Origin: an uncultured Prevotella sp.
GTDB lineage: Bacteria > Bacteroidota > Bacteroidia > Bacteroidales > Bacteroidaceae
Assembly (NCBI GenBank): GCA_947304695.1
Contig: CAMZBS010000007.1
Coordinates: forward strand, 1-44,076
Direction of reading: 5' to 3'
DNA length: 44,076 bases
Part shown: positions 17,101-25,646 of the stretch, piece after piece
Position numbering within the stretch: position 1 is the stretch's first letter
Layout of the letters: each line of letters opens with the position of its first letter
Translations under genes and position numbers: made by a program
Notes under the pieces: model-generated
Told to the model about the DNA's origin: nothing
Seen by the model: only the letters and a program-made list of their open reading frames with translations
Databases searched by the model: none

Positions 17101-17817
17101 ATGAACAAACGTTTCTATTTACTTACCCTGCTTCTCGCATTCGTTTTGGGAGCCTTCGCACAGAGCGCAGACGAGCAGAAGAAACTGATTAACAGCATCA
17201 AGAAAGACAAGGCGTATCTGTATGCTGAAATAACAACTGCCGATCAGCAGCAGGCCAAGGATCTTGCAGAAGACATGCTGAATCAGGAAATTAACAAGTA
17301 CGTGGCCGAGCAGAAGAAACTGCGCAATGCTCAGAACATCGTGACTCGCAACACCCGTTCCACTTGGGAATCAATCAGTCTGCCCCGTGGCAACTGCTTC
17401 CGTGCCTTCATGTATGTGAAGAAAAGTGACATTATTCCAGCCGACAACGTCACTGTGTCAGCCAACCCAATTCCGCAGGCCAAAGCCGAAACGACTGAAG
17501 TAAAGCCTGCCGTAGTCGAACCCGTTTACTCAGAACGCAAGCAGGAAACCATCAATACACTGCTGGCCATTAAGAAATTTTCCGAGTTGCAGACCGTGCT
17601 TCCCAAACTGAAGAAGGAAGGTCGCGTGGATGGTTACGGAAAGAAGAAAGACTTGCAGGATCTGGCTGCCTACGTTCTCCTTATATATAATAAGGAAGGA
17701 GTTATGGAGGCTGTGCTCAGTGAAGGCGAATCACGCATCAATCTGGGCACCAAGCAGCCCGACAGCATTGCCAACTATGAAGGCCGCGGTGCCATTGGTG
17801 TAAAGGTAAACGACTGA
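17101..17817 (+). CDS. Exported protein of unknown function (LPP20-like pattern)
   Basis: A 238-residue protein with a clear signal peptide (1-20, cut after GAFA). Residues 21-70 are strongly charged and read as a helix-strand unit (KDKAYLYAEITTADQQQAKDL), reminiscent of LPP20/CsgG-associated small domains, although that resemblance is weak. A Lys/Glu/Val linker (about 118-140) leads to a second unit with LLAIKKFSELQTVLPKLKKEG. The ATG at 17101 was chosen as the codon that opens the signal peptide. A 19-bp inverted repeat (TCCTTAT, 5-nt loop, ATAAGGA) lies inside the frame near 17678-17696. Confidence 0.8.
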   Translation: MNKRFYLLTLLLAFVLGAFAQSADEQKKLINSIKKDKAYLYAEITTADQQQAKDLAEDMLNQEINKYVAEQKKLRNAQNIVTRNTRSTWESISLPRGNCFRAFMYVKKSDIIPADNVTVSANPIPQAKAETTEVKPAVVEPVYSERKQETINTLLAIKKFSELQTVLPKLKKEGRVDGYGKKKDLQDLAAYVLLIYNKEGVMEAVLSEGESRINLGTKQPDSIANYEGRGAIGVKVND

Positions 17818-17859
17818 ACCATTCAAACATCCTAACAAGAATCGTCAATTATAATTACA

Positions 17860-18879
17860 ATGATAGCAAATATGAAAAACTTCGTCCTAAACGCCCTGTT
17901 GCTGCTGCTGGCTCTTTGCCCAGTTGCAACTGCACAGGCTGAAGAGGTGACTGTGACCATTACCACCGACTCATACACTCAGTGTCCCGATGCACTGCGC
18001 CAGACTATGGAGCGCAATCTGAGCCGTGTATTGTCCGAAATCAACCTGGCTAACAACGACAACCGAGTTCTCAATGTAGCAGGTCTGGCCATGAACGACT
18101 TTGCCAAGGGCACACTTGTGCAACTTTGGGACAACATTCACTTCTACTGCGATGACAGCGAAGTGGTAGATCGTCTCTGGGAGTTGCGCAACGGCTATAT
18201 GCTCCGGCAGATTCCCATCATCATCAATCCCCAAGGTGAGAAGTTCGGTGCTGGCACTTATCAGGAATGTACCGTGGAGTTCGACCGCAACGGTAAGATC
18301 ACTGACTTCCGTTTCGTGTTCGACACCCAGCTTTCTGAGAGCATGGAGCGCTGCGGTGCTGTTGTAGAACTGGAGCGTAAGATGCAGATTCTGAAGTATT
18401 GTGACCGTTTCCGCACTGCTTATTGCACCAAGGATATCAAGTATCTGGAGCAGGTTTTCAGTGATGACGCATTGATTATCACGGGTAATGTGCAGAAGGT
18501 AAAATCTGCTGAAGGCATCATGACCGAAAAGGTGAAGTACACCCAGTACAATAAACAGCAGTATCTGACCAACCTGCGCCGTGCCTTTGCCCGCAACAAG
18601 TACATTGATGTTCAATTCTCCGAAATTGGTGAAAACGGCGAAGACAGCGGATGTGGCACTGTGACACGTTCAGCCAACAATAAAAACATGTATGGCGTCC
18701 GTCTGCGTCAGGAGTGGCGTTCCAGCAACTATAGCGATACAGGCTATCTGTTCCTGCTGTGGGATTTCACCGACGAGAATGCTCCTGTTATCCACGTACG
18801 CACCTGGCAGCCTGAATTAGTGAACGGCAAGAAAATTAACGATGAAGAAATATTCTCATTGAGTGACTTTGATTTATAA
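17860..18879 (+). CDS. Exported protein with an NTF2/SnoaL-like C-terminal domain
   Basis: A 339-residue exported protein; the signal peptide ends in ATAQA. Either the ATG at 17860 or the one at 17872 (MKNFVLN) could be used. The second fits signal-peptide form slightly better. The N-terminal half has no family I recognise. The C-terminal half (about residues 175-325), with KYCDRFRTAYCTKDIKYLEQVFSDDALI and a terminal FLLWDF strand, has the look of an NTF2/SnoaL-type cone fold, which binds small ligands or mediates dimerisation. Its role in the block is unknown. Confidence 0.78.
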   Translation: MIANMKNFVLNALLLLLALCPVATAQAEEVTVTITTDSYTQCPDALRQTMERNLSRVLSEINLANNDNRVLNVAGLAMNDFAKGTLVQLWDNIHFYCDDSEVVDRLWELRNGYMLRQIPIIINPQGEKFGAGTYQECTVEFDRNGKITDFRFVFDTQLSESMERCGAVVELERKMQILKYCDRFRTAYCTKDIKYLEQVFSDDALIITGNVQKVKSAEGIMTEKVKYTQYNKQQYLTNLRRAFARNKYIDVQFSEIGENGEDSGCGTVTRSANNKNMYGVRLRQEWRSSNYSDTGYLFLLWDFTDENAPVIHVRTWQPELVNGKKINDEEIFSLSDFDL

Positions 18880-18903
18880 TCATATATGACATTTTTATTT
18901 GAA

Positions 18904-20469
18904 ATGAAAAGACTGTTCAGTATCATTGCCTTTGCACATTTTTTCCTACTGGGTATTTGCGCACAGGGAAATGTTGACTTTGGTGAGACCAAGACAGAAA
19001 CTGATGGCAACCTAAAAAGCAATCAAGCTGCTGTAGTGTTTGTATCTTCCACCAATTCATTTACAATCAACCCCATTGATGTTAATGACAAGGTGGGAAC
19101 AGCAAAACAACAGCCAAATGGGAAGTATGCTACAGAGATCATCTGCGACTTAAGCAAGGGAGACCATAATCACAGCTTCAATGTTCTTATCAGTGGCACT
19201 TCACTGGGTGAATACAAGAAAATTGCATTGTCATCAGGAAAGCGTTTTACCATTGAGATTTCACAAGCTCTTGCACATAATCTATACTTTGAGTATCCCA
19301 ACACGCAACGTGGCTATACCGTAAATGGAAAGTCGGCCATTGAATTTATCGTTCCAGATGACATTGACGGGGCAGATCTGAGTTACAGTCAGAATATCGG
19401 AGGCAAGCTCACACGTTCATCCAATCAGGGCATAAATATCCTGACACTGGAGATTGATTGTGATTTGCTCAAGAAATTCATTTCCGACATGGAAGCCAGC
19501 AAGGTTGCTGCAGCACAAAAGAAAGCAGCTGCCGAGAAAGCTTTGGAAGACTACCAGAAGTACTACGATGACAATATGACCAAAGACGGGTTTAACTTCG
19601 ATGCAGCCGACAAGAAAGTAGAAGAACTCCAGGAAGCAGTATTGAAGTCGGAAGAAGGCATTTTGAATCTGTTTGTCAATTTCTTTGCCAAGAAGTCAAA
19701 TGCCGTTCCTGTTGATCTCACAAAAATCAAAGCCCTTGTCACGCCAAAGAACCGTTTACAAATTAATATTGGTGATGGTCTTCGTACCAAGACCGTGTTC
19801 CGTAATCGCTATGAGCAACTGAAAGATCAGGCAGACCGAGAATACCGCCAGCGCAAGTACAACGCTGCAGCCAAGTCTTACCGTGAGGCAGCGAACGATC
19901 CCAGTGCCAATCAGTATGACAAGGAGACTTGTCTGGGCAATGCCACCCAAATGGATCTTTATTCAGAATTAAAAGTTGCTGCCAACAGCCAAATACGCAC
20001 CATCAACGATATGAAGGCAAAGGGTGGAATGATTGACTACAACCTACTGGAAGAGACCTACAATGCAGCTATCCAGAATTTCCAGACCCTGAAAGATCAG
20101 ACTCAAGATGAGTATTACGAGCAAATGATCGGCAAACTTATCAGTGCCCGTAATGCTATGGGACAAGTCATTGTAGGAACAACAACCAAAGGAGGCTACC
20201 ATCAGGGACAAGGCAGCGTTTCAAAAGTAACAGATGTAGACATTTATGGTCTGCAAAGCTATGGTAAGCTGAAAGAACTGAAGGAAGGCATCCATGGTGA
20301 AAAAGTAGGTGAAGTGACACCTGAAGGAACCTTCCACCTGCAACTTGAAAAAGGCAAGTATCGTGGTCTGTTGTTCGTACCACGCAAGTCTTCTGGTCTG
20401 AAACAGAATGAGTTCTATCGTCTTGACGGAGAAAAGCACATGAAACTGCGTGTGAACTTCTATAATTAA
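18904..20469 (+). CDS. Exported TPR-containing protein of unknown function
   Basis: A 521-residue protein from the ATG at 18904 (MKRLFSIIAFAHFF, signal peptide ending in ICAQ); an in-frame ATG at 18886 would add six residues. The first ~190 mature residues look beta-rich. A helical, Ala/Lys/Glu-rich coiled-coil stretch follows (about 200-240). Residues about 300-345 match a TPR pair (ADREYRQRKYNAAAKSYREA). The last ~90 residues, beginning GTTTKGGYHQ, form a beta-rich domain ending in LRVNFYN. The gene is visibly more A+T-rich than the tubulin-like gene upstream in the same block. Confidence 0.78.
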   Translation: MKRLFSIIAFAHFFLLGICAQGNVDFGETKTETDGNLKSNQAAVVFVSSTNSFTINPIDVNDKVGTAKQQPNGKYATEIICDLSKGDHNHSFNVLISGTSLGEYKKIALSSGKRFTIEISQALAHNLYFEYPNTQRGYTVNGKSAIEFIVPDDIDGADLSYSQNIGGKLTRSSNQGINILTLEIDCDLLKKFISDMEASKVAAAQKKAAAEKALEDYQKYYDDNMTKDGFNFDAADKKVEELQEAVLKSEEGILNLFVNFFAKKSNAVPVDLTKIKALVTPKNRLQINIGDGLRTKTVFRNRYEQLKDQADREYRQRKYNAAAKSYREAANDPSANQYDKETCLGNATQMDLYSELKVAANSQIRTINDMKAKGGMIDYNLLEETYNAAIQNFQTLKDQTQDEYYEQMIGKLISARNAMGQVIVGTTTKGGYHQGQGSVSKVTDVDIYGLQSYGKLKELKEGIHGEKVGEVTPEGTFHLQLEKGKYRGLLFVPRKSSGLKQNEFYRLDGEKHMKLRVNFYN

Positions 20470-20495
20470 CATTGTATAACAAAACTTACATCCAC

Positions 20496-21290
20496 ATGAA
20501 AAAAATTATTTTGTTAATGGCCTGTCTGTTTGCCTTTACGGCATCTATGGAAGTAATGGCTGCCAAAAAGAAAGAGAAGAAAGAAAAGAAAACCTACGAG
20601 TGGGTCATGCCCGAACTGACAGAAGTCAAGGAAATTGACGACTACCTGCTCAAGTGTGATACGCTTTATAACCGTATCCGTTCCTATTCAGATTCTGTTA
20701 CATTCTATCATGTTGTGAAGGTTGCCACAATCGATGCACTTGGCGACACCATCTACGATCTTAAGATTCAGGACCAAGAAGGTAACTTCCGAGGCACAGC
20801 CCTGGCCGCCATGCAATATACTGACTTGATTAAAAGTGGAACGCAACTCGTTGGCGATCTTGCCATTATTTCACTGATGACTGCAACGGCAACAGCTTCG
20901 CTGCCTCAGCTCGGTGCGTTAAAAGCCATTTCATACGGTAAGTATATCAAAGCTGGCCCAAAGCTTGTTTCCATGGGAACGTCGGAAATGAAGGAAATCA
21001 TGGACAGCATTAACACTCAGAGAAAACAGATTAGGGCTGTTCGCAAGTATTACAAAACTATTGGTGACAAGGAGAATCCCAATGCCAAGGCCGATGCGTC
21101 GAAGATATTGACCGTTGAGTTTGAGACCGCACCTGTTGTTGTTCTTACTACAGAACAGAAAAAAGCTGCTGATGAGCAGGAGGCCAAGGACAATGCCATT
21201 GCTCAGGCTGCAGGCTTCGATCCCGACAAAGAAGAAGACCTTAACGTAATGATTCAGAATACGGAATTACGAATGCTTGCCTTACGTTAA
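20496..21290 (+). CDS. Exported protein of unknown function
   Basis: A 264-residue protein; the ATG at 20496 opens a signal peptide (MKKIILLMACLFAF, cut near VMA). The mature N-terminus is a run of Lys/Glu (KKKEKKEKK). A central hydrophobic stretch (about 112-150) is Ala/Leu/Thr-rich and could insert into or lie on a membrane. The C-terminal part is charged and helical. Family not recognised. It follows the TPR gene by 26 bp. Confidence 0.78.
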   Translation: MKKIILLMACLFAFTASMEVMAAKKKEKKEKKTYEWVMPELTEVKEIDDYLLKCDTLYNRIRSYSDSVTFYHVVKVATIDALGDTIYDLKIQDQEGNFRGTALAAMQYTDLIKSGTQLVGDLAIISLMTATATASLPQLGALKAISYGKYIKAGPKLVSMGTSEMKEIMDSINTQRKQIRAVRKYYKTIGDKENPNAKADASKILTVEFETAPVVVLTTEQKKAADEQEAKDNAIAQAAGFDPDKEEDLNVMIQNTELRMLALR

Positions 21291-21318
21291 GAAAGTTGAT
21301 AGTTCTTACAAAACTAAT

Positions 21319-21879
21319 ATGAAAAAAACTGCATCCCTGCTTTTACTGCTGTTCTGTGTGCTCGCTTTGCGGGCCCAGAACAGCATTCATTTGACGCCTG
21401 AGGAGTTCTTTCACCTCATGACCGAAGCTACGTTTGAGGAGTTCGACAGCCTGACGCAACATTATTTGGAGCCGGTGAAGGGCTATCAGCTGCTCAAGGC
21501 TGAGAAGGTGGACGACGTGAGCCAGATTACCTCCGATGTCATACCCGACGGAGCCACCACCTACCGCTTAGCGTGGCTGTCGTCCAACTGCGACTTGAGC
21601 AAGTCAGGACTGCCCGCTGGCCTTGACTATAGCTGTTTGCAGGTGGTACTCACGCCTGCCACGCACGCCGTCCACACAGCCGTGATGCAGTATTCGCGCA
21701 AGGAGTATGCCGACCGCATGGCACAGGTGTTGCTCGGCAAGGGCTATGTCGTAAAAAGCGAGTCAAAGGAAACGGGACAGAAGCTCTACGCCCTGCCCCG
21801 TGAAGGTGAATGCTACGATGCCTACAGCATCGTTGAGCGCGACGGACTCTACTACATCAGCTGGTACGCCGCACTTTAG
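21319..21879 (+). CDS. Small exported protein of unknown function, last gene of the tubulin-like block
   Basis: A 186-residue protein with a signal peptide (MKKTASLLLLLFCVLALRA, residues 1-19). The start at 21319 was chosen for this reason over an upstream in-frame one at 21277 that overlaps the previous gene. The mature part is a single small alpha/beta domain with no motif I recognise. Its stop is 3 bp from the stop of the convergent RNase R gene, with no terminator hairpin between them. Confidence 0.8.
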   Translation: MKKTASLLLLLFCVLALRAQNSIHLTPEEFFHLMTEATFEEFDSLTQHYLEPVKGYQLLKAEKVDDVSQITSDVIPDGATTYRLAWLSSNCDLSKSGLPAGLDYSCLQVVLTPATHAVHTAVMQYSRKEYADRMAQVLLGKGYVVKSESKETGQKLYALPREGECYDAYSIVERDGLYYISWYAAL

Positions 21880-21882
21880 TCT

Positions 21883-24078
21883 TTATGCCAACACAAAGTC
21901 CAGCTGTCGTTTCTCCACATTAGCGCGGGCCACTTTGATGCGGATGGCATCACCTAACTGGTACTTCTGATGATGGCGACGGCCCACCAACTGGTAGTTG
22001 CGCTCATCAAACTCATAGTAGTCACCGTCCAGGTCGTGCATGCCCACAAGTCCCTCGCAGTGGTTCTCGTCTATCTCGCAGTAGATGCCATACGACTGCA
22101 CGCCTGAGATGTGGGCATCAAATTCCTGTCCCACCTTGTCGGCCATGAACTCCACCATCTTGTACTTGATTGAGTCGCGTTCGGCATTGGCAGCCGTCTG
22201 CTCCATTTCGCTCGAATGCTCACACAGCTCTTCATAGTGGTCCTGGTTGGCCGAACGACCACCTTCCTGATAGCGCGTCAGCAGGCGGTGAACCATGGTG
22301 TCAGGATAGCGACGGATGGGCGATGTGAAATGGGTGTAGTAGTCGAAGGCCAGTCCGTAGTGACCGATGTTGTGAGTTGAATACTTCGCCTTCATCATCG
22401 AGCGCAGTGCCAGTGTCTCCACCAGTTTCTGCTCACGCCCACCCTGTGCCTGTTCCATCATCTTGTTCAGACTCTTCGATATGGCACCGCGCGTGCCACT
22501 GGTCTTCACCTTGTAGCCCAGCGGTGCCAGGGCCATGCGCAGGCTCTCCAGCTTCTGCGGATCGGGCTGGTCGTGAATGCGGTAGACGAAGGTCTTTGAC
22601 TTGGATTGCGATTTTGGATTTGAGCCTTGGGACTTAGATCTCTCTTTCTTTCCTATCCATTCGGCCACGGTACGGTTGGCCAGCAGCATAAACTCCTCAA
22701 TGAGCTGGGTGGCATCGGTGCTCTTCTTGAAGTAGCAGCGCGTGGGGTGTCCCTTCTCGTCGATGTCGAAGTGCAGTTCCTCACGGTCGAACTTCACCGC
22801 ACCGCTATTAAAGCGCCGTTCGCGCAGTGCCTTGGCCATCTTGTCAAGCATGCGCAGCTCCTGGGCATAGTCGCCATCCTTTCCTTCCAGCATTTCCTGC
22901 ACCTCCTCGTAGGCATAGCGGCGGTTGCTCTTGATGACCGTATGGGCCAGGTGCCACTGCTTGATGTTGGCATCCTCGTCTAAAACGAAGATCACGCTGT
23001 AGCACAGCTTCTCCTCGTCGGGGCGCAGCGAGCAGATGTAGTTGCAGAGCCGTTCGGGCAGCATGGGAATGGTGCGGTCGACCAGATAGACGCTGGTGGC
23101 CCTTTGCTCAGCCTCGCGGTCGATGACCGATCCTTCGGTCACGTAGTGGCTCACGTCAGCAATGTGTACGCCCACTTCGTAGAACCGGCTGCCGGACTTT
23201 GGCTCCTGGCCGTTGGTGTCTTTGCCAAGCGGCCTTATCGACAGTGCATCATCAAAGTCCTTGGCGTCCTTCGGGTCGATGGTAAAGGTGAGCACGTCGC
23301 GGAAGTCCTCACGACGGCTGATTTCCTCCTCTGAGATCTCAGCCGAGATCTTGTTGGCAGCATCCTCCACCTTCTTCGGATATTTGTACGGCAACTGATA
23401 CTGGGCCAGTATGGCGTGCATTTCCACGTCGTTCTCTCCCTGTTCGCCCAGCACGTCGATTACTTCGCCAATGAGGTTTTTTGACTCGGCCGACGGCCAC
23501 TGCGTGATTCTCACCACGGCCTTCTGTCCCGTCTTGCCGCCCTTCAGTTTCTTCTTCGGTATCAGGATGTCCTGTGCAAAGACGTTGCCCTCCGCGTTCA
23601 GGAAGGCGAAGTCCTTCTCCACCTGCAGGATGCCCACCGCCTGGTCACGCTTGCGCTGCAGAATCTCGGTGACGATGGCCTCCTTGATGTGGTTCTGGCG
23701 CCGGGCCATGAGTGCCACACGCACACGGTCGCCTCCCATGGCAAACATCGAGTTGCGTTCTGAGACGAAGATGGGCTTTCCCCCGTCGTCGGGCAGGAAC
23801 GAGTTCTTGCCGTTGGGCTTGCGAATGAAGGTTCCCTCTTGCACCTGCGTCTTCAGGTTCAGCTTGTAGCCCTTGTCTCCGTCCTGGCTCAGATAGTCGT
23901 CCCACGCCATCTCCTCCAGCACGTCGACGGCCAGCATCTTGGCTGGGTGGGTGGTCAGCTTGAGAAGCTTAAACACTTGTTTCAGCGAGAAAGTCTCGTT
24001 GGGATGTGCCCCGAACAGTGCCTGTATGGCATCGGCTACGTGGCGCTTCGACAGTCGCATTGTTTTACCTTTTCCCAT
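21883..24078 (-). CDS. rnr: Ribonuclease R
   Basis: A 731-residue 3'-5' exoribonuclease of the RNB family, which degrades structured RNA. Order of parts: N-terminal winged-helix region (about 7-70), cold-shock-type OB folds (about 75-230), the RNB catalytic core beginning near DPKDAKDFDDALS (residues ~265-280, with the Mg-binding Asp residues), and a C-terminal S1 domain (about 645-731). Translation could start at 24078 (MGKGKT) or 24060 (MRLSKR). Inside the RNB core, between WIGKK and FVYRIHDQPD, there is a low-complexity Ser/Lys/Gln/Asn insert encoded by a 7-bp-phased repeat. Convergent with the tubulin-like block. Confidence 0.95.
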   Translation of the reverse strand: MGKGKTMRLSKRHVADAIQALFGAHPNETFSLKQVFKLLKLTTHPAKMLAVDVLEEMAWDDYLSQDGDKGYKLNLKTQVQEGTFIRKPNGKNSFLPDDGGKPIFVSERNSMFAMGGDRVRVALMARRQNHIKEAIVTEILQRKRDQAVGILQVEKDFAFLNAEGNVFAQDILIPKKKLKGGKTGQKAVVRITQWPSAESKNLIGEVIDVLGEQGENDVEMHAILAQYQLPYKYPKKVEDAANKISAEISEEEISRREDFRDVLTFTIDPKDAKDFDDALSIRPLGKDTNGQEPKSGSRFYEVGVHIADVSHYVTEGSVIDREAEQRATSVYLVDRTIPMLPERLCNYICSLRPDEEKLCYSVIFVLDEDANIKQWHLAHTVIKSNRRYAYEEVQEMLEGKDGDYAQELRMLDKMAKALRERRFNSGAVKFDREELHFDIDEKGHPTRCYFKKSTDATQLIEEFMLLANRTVAEWIGKKERSKSQGSNPKSQSKSKTFVYRIHDQPDPQKLESLRMALAPLGYKVKTSGTRGAISKSLNKMMEQAQGGREQKLVETLALRSMMKAKYSTHNIGHYGLAFDYYTHFTSPIRRYPDTMVHRLLTRYQEGGRSANQDHYEELCEHSSEMEQTAANAERDSIKYKMVEFMADKVGQEFDAHISGVQSYGIYCEIDENHCEGLVGMHDLDGDYYEFDERNYQLVGRRHHQKYQLGDAIRIKVARANVEKRQLDFVLA
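22601..22635 (-). repeat. Heptanucleotide-phased repeat inside rnr
   Basis: On the plus strand five 7-bp words read TTGGATT, GCGATTT, TGGATTT, GAGCCTT, GGGACTT. On the coding (minus) strand these give AAGTCCC, AAGGCTC, AAATCCA, AAATCGC, AATCCAA. They encode the Ser/Lys/Gln-rich insert of RNase R and share the word AAATCGC with the tract in the rhomboid leader. Confidence 0.55.
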
Positions 24079-24100
24079 AGCATTATAGTTTTAGTTTCTG

Positions 24101-24108
24101 CAAAAATA
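24101..24108 (-). promoter_or_regulatory. Promoter -7 box of rnr
   Basis: The minus strand reads TATTTTTG, matching TAnnTTTG. It predicts a start near 24096, about 18 nt before the MGKGKT start codon. Confidence 0.55.
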
Positions 24109-24241
24109 CAAAAAACTTCTCAAACGGCCATCATTTTTTTCGATAATCTTTACAAAAAAATTCCGTGAAATAGAGTCGCCATGACCGATTTTCGGCTGTC
24201 TGAAGGCCCGCCACCCCGTCGTTTATCCCCGTCCTCATGCA

Positions 24242-24346
24242 GAACGGAGCCTCAGCTGCACGGCTAAAGCAGCTCAGTTGCGCAACAACCAAAGCTCAGT
24301 TCGTTTGCAACTGAGGCTCCATTGTGTTGCAGCCGAGGCTCAGTTG
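24242..24346. repeat. 22-bp-period palindrome array C (5 units)
   Basis: Units start at 24242, 24264, 24286, 24308 and 24330, again exactly 22 bp apart. They are GAACGGAGCCTCAGCTG, CTAAAGCAGCTCAGTTG, CAACCAAAGCTCAGTTC, CAACTGAGGCTCCATTG and CAGCCGAGGCTCAGTTG. Spacers are cacgg, cgcaa, gtttg and tgttg. It is the longest and most degenerate of the four arrays, yet the period is unchanged. It lies between divergent promoters. Confidence 0.85.
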
Positions 24347-24532
24347 CCGGGAAGCGGGAGTACTGCCAATGCGGGGGAAAGCACAACCGCCTGTGGCACA
24401 GGCGGATACATAACGGGCGCAAAACTTGAAAATTCCGGCCCGAAATATTTTTCCTGACCAGGAAACGAATCTTGCGACGGTTTCTGTCAAAATATTCCTA
24501 CACTTTTCTTTCCTTTTCTCTATCTTATTTCG

Positions 24533-24540
24533 TACCTTTG
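24533..24540 (+). promoter_or_regulatory. Promoter -7 box of the epimerase/PAP2 pair
   Basis: TACCTTTG matches TAnnTTTG, with predicted start near 24545 and a leader of about 17 nt. The -33 region is T-rich without a clear TTTG. Confidence 0.6.
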
Positions 24541-24561
24541 CAGCCAGAAAACAGGTTGAAC

Positions 24562-25557
24562 ATGAAAATACTTGTGACGGGAGCCAGCGGATTCATAGGC
24601 TCGTTCATCGTGGAAGAAGCACTCCGGCAGGGCTTTGAGACATGGGCCGCCATGCGGCGCAGCAGTTCACGACAGTTCCTGACCGACGAGCGCATCCACT
24701 TCATCGAACTCAATCTTTCTTCTCAGGAGGAACTGGAAAAACAGCTCAGCGGACAGCAGTTCGACTATGTGGTGCATGCCGCCGGCGTGACGAAATGCCT
24801 TGACTCACAGGACTTCTACCGCATCAACACCGAGGGGACGAAGAATCTTGTACGGGCCATCCAGGCCCTGAACATGCCCGTCCGGCGCTTCGTCTACATC
24901 AGCTCGCTCAGCATTTTCGGTGCCATACGCGAACAGCAGCCCTACGAGGAGATCCGCGAGACCGACACACCACAGCCCAACACCCACTACGGACGCAGTA
25001 AGCTGCAGGCCGAACAGTGGCTCGACAAGCAGCGGTCGTGGTTGCCCTTCGTGGTGCTCCGCCCCACGGGTGTCTACGGTCCGCGCGAACGCGACTATTT
25101 CCTCATGGCCCAGAGCATCAAGCAGCACACCGACTTCGCTGTGGGCTACCGCCAGCAGGATATCACGTTCGTCTATGTGCAGGACGTGGTGCAGGCCGTG
25201 TTCCTGGCCTGTGAGAAGGGACAGACGGGCCGCAAGTACTTCCTGAGCGACGGCCAGGTCTACCAGTCCAGCACCTTCAGTCGCCTCATCCGCCAAGAAC
25301 TGGGCAACCCGTGGTGGATTCGCATCACCGCACCTATCTGGGTGCTGCGCGTCATCACATTCTTTGGTGACCTGTGGGCCCACGTCACGGGTAAGATTAC
25401 CGCCCTGAACAACGACAAATATCACATCCTGCGCCAGCGCAACTGGCGGTGCGACATAGCCCCCGCCTGCAAGGAGCTGGGCTACGAGCCCCACTTCACC
25501 CTGCAGGAAGGCGTGCCCCTGACCATCAAGTGGTATCAGGAAAACGGGTGGCTGTGA
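24562..25557 (+). CDS. NAD-dependent epimerase/dehydratase family protein (extended SDR)
   Basis: A 331-residue Rossmann-fold oxidoreductase. The NAD(P)-binding motif is GASGFIG (residues 7-13). A YISSLS strand and the catalytic YxxxK (YGRSK, Tyr near 143) follow, then LRPTGVYGPRE, a typical extended-SDR segment. The C-terminal third includes a hydrophobic stretch (WWIRITAPIWVLRVITFFG) that may contact a membrane or a lipid substrate. From memory, a Bacteroides protein annotated in this way (locus BT_0972) acts as 3-ketosphinganine reductase. With a PAP2 enzyme encoded next, a sphingolipid role is possible but unproven. The start at 24562 follows the promoter closely. Confidence 0.85.
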   Translation: MKILVTGASGFIGSFIVEEALRQGFETWAAMRRSSSRQFLTDERIHFIELNLSSQEELEKQLSGQQFDYVVHAAGVTKCLDSQDFYRINTEGTKNLVRAIQALNMPVRRFVYISSLSIFGAIREQQPYEEIRETDTPQPNTHYGRSKLQAEQWLDKQRSWLPFVVLRPTGVYGPRERDYFLMAQSIKQHTDFAVGYRQQDITFVYVQDVVQAVFLACEKGQTGRKYFLSDGQVYQSSTFSRLIRQELGNPWWIRITAPIWVLRVITFFGDLWAHVTGKITALNNDKYHILRQRNWRCDIAPACKELGYEPHFTLQEGVPLTIKWYQENGWL

Positions 25558-25646
25558 ACAATGCCTAAGCCCCCTGAGTCAGGAGGTTGGAAAACAGAAC
25601 ATACCGCCCTGTAAGATTATACTATCCTAAACAATGCAACGAAACA

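Larger units (their letters stand above)
24079..24561. other. Divergent intergenic region between rnr and the epimerase gene
   Basis: This 483-bp gap contains the rnr promoter, array C, an isolated hairpin (CCGCCTGT 24387-24394 with ACAGGCGG 24398-24405, 3-nt loop, no T-run) and the epimerase promoter. No ORF or RNA gene is supported. Confidence 0.65.

Noticed and set aside
17678..17696. Inverted repeat TCCTTAT...ATAAGGA as a regulatory site
   Set aside because: It is inside a coding region, has a short A/T stem and no context suggesting function; likely codon-driven.
24387..24405. Hairpin CCGCCTGT/ACAGGCGG as a terminator
   Set aside because: There is no T-run on either strand and no gene ends nearby; it lies in a divergent gap.
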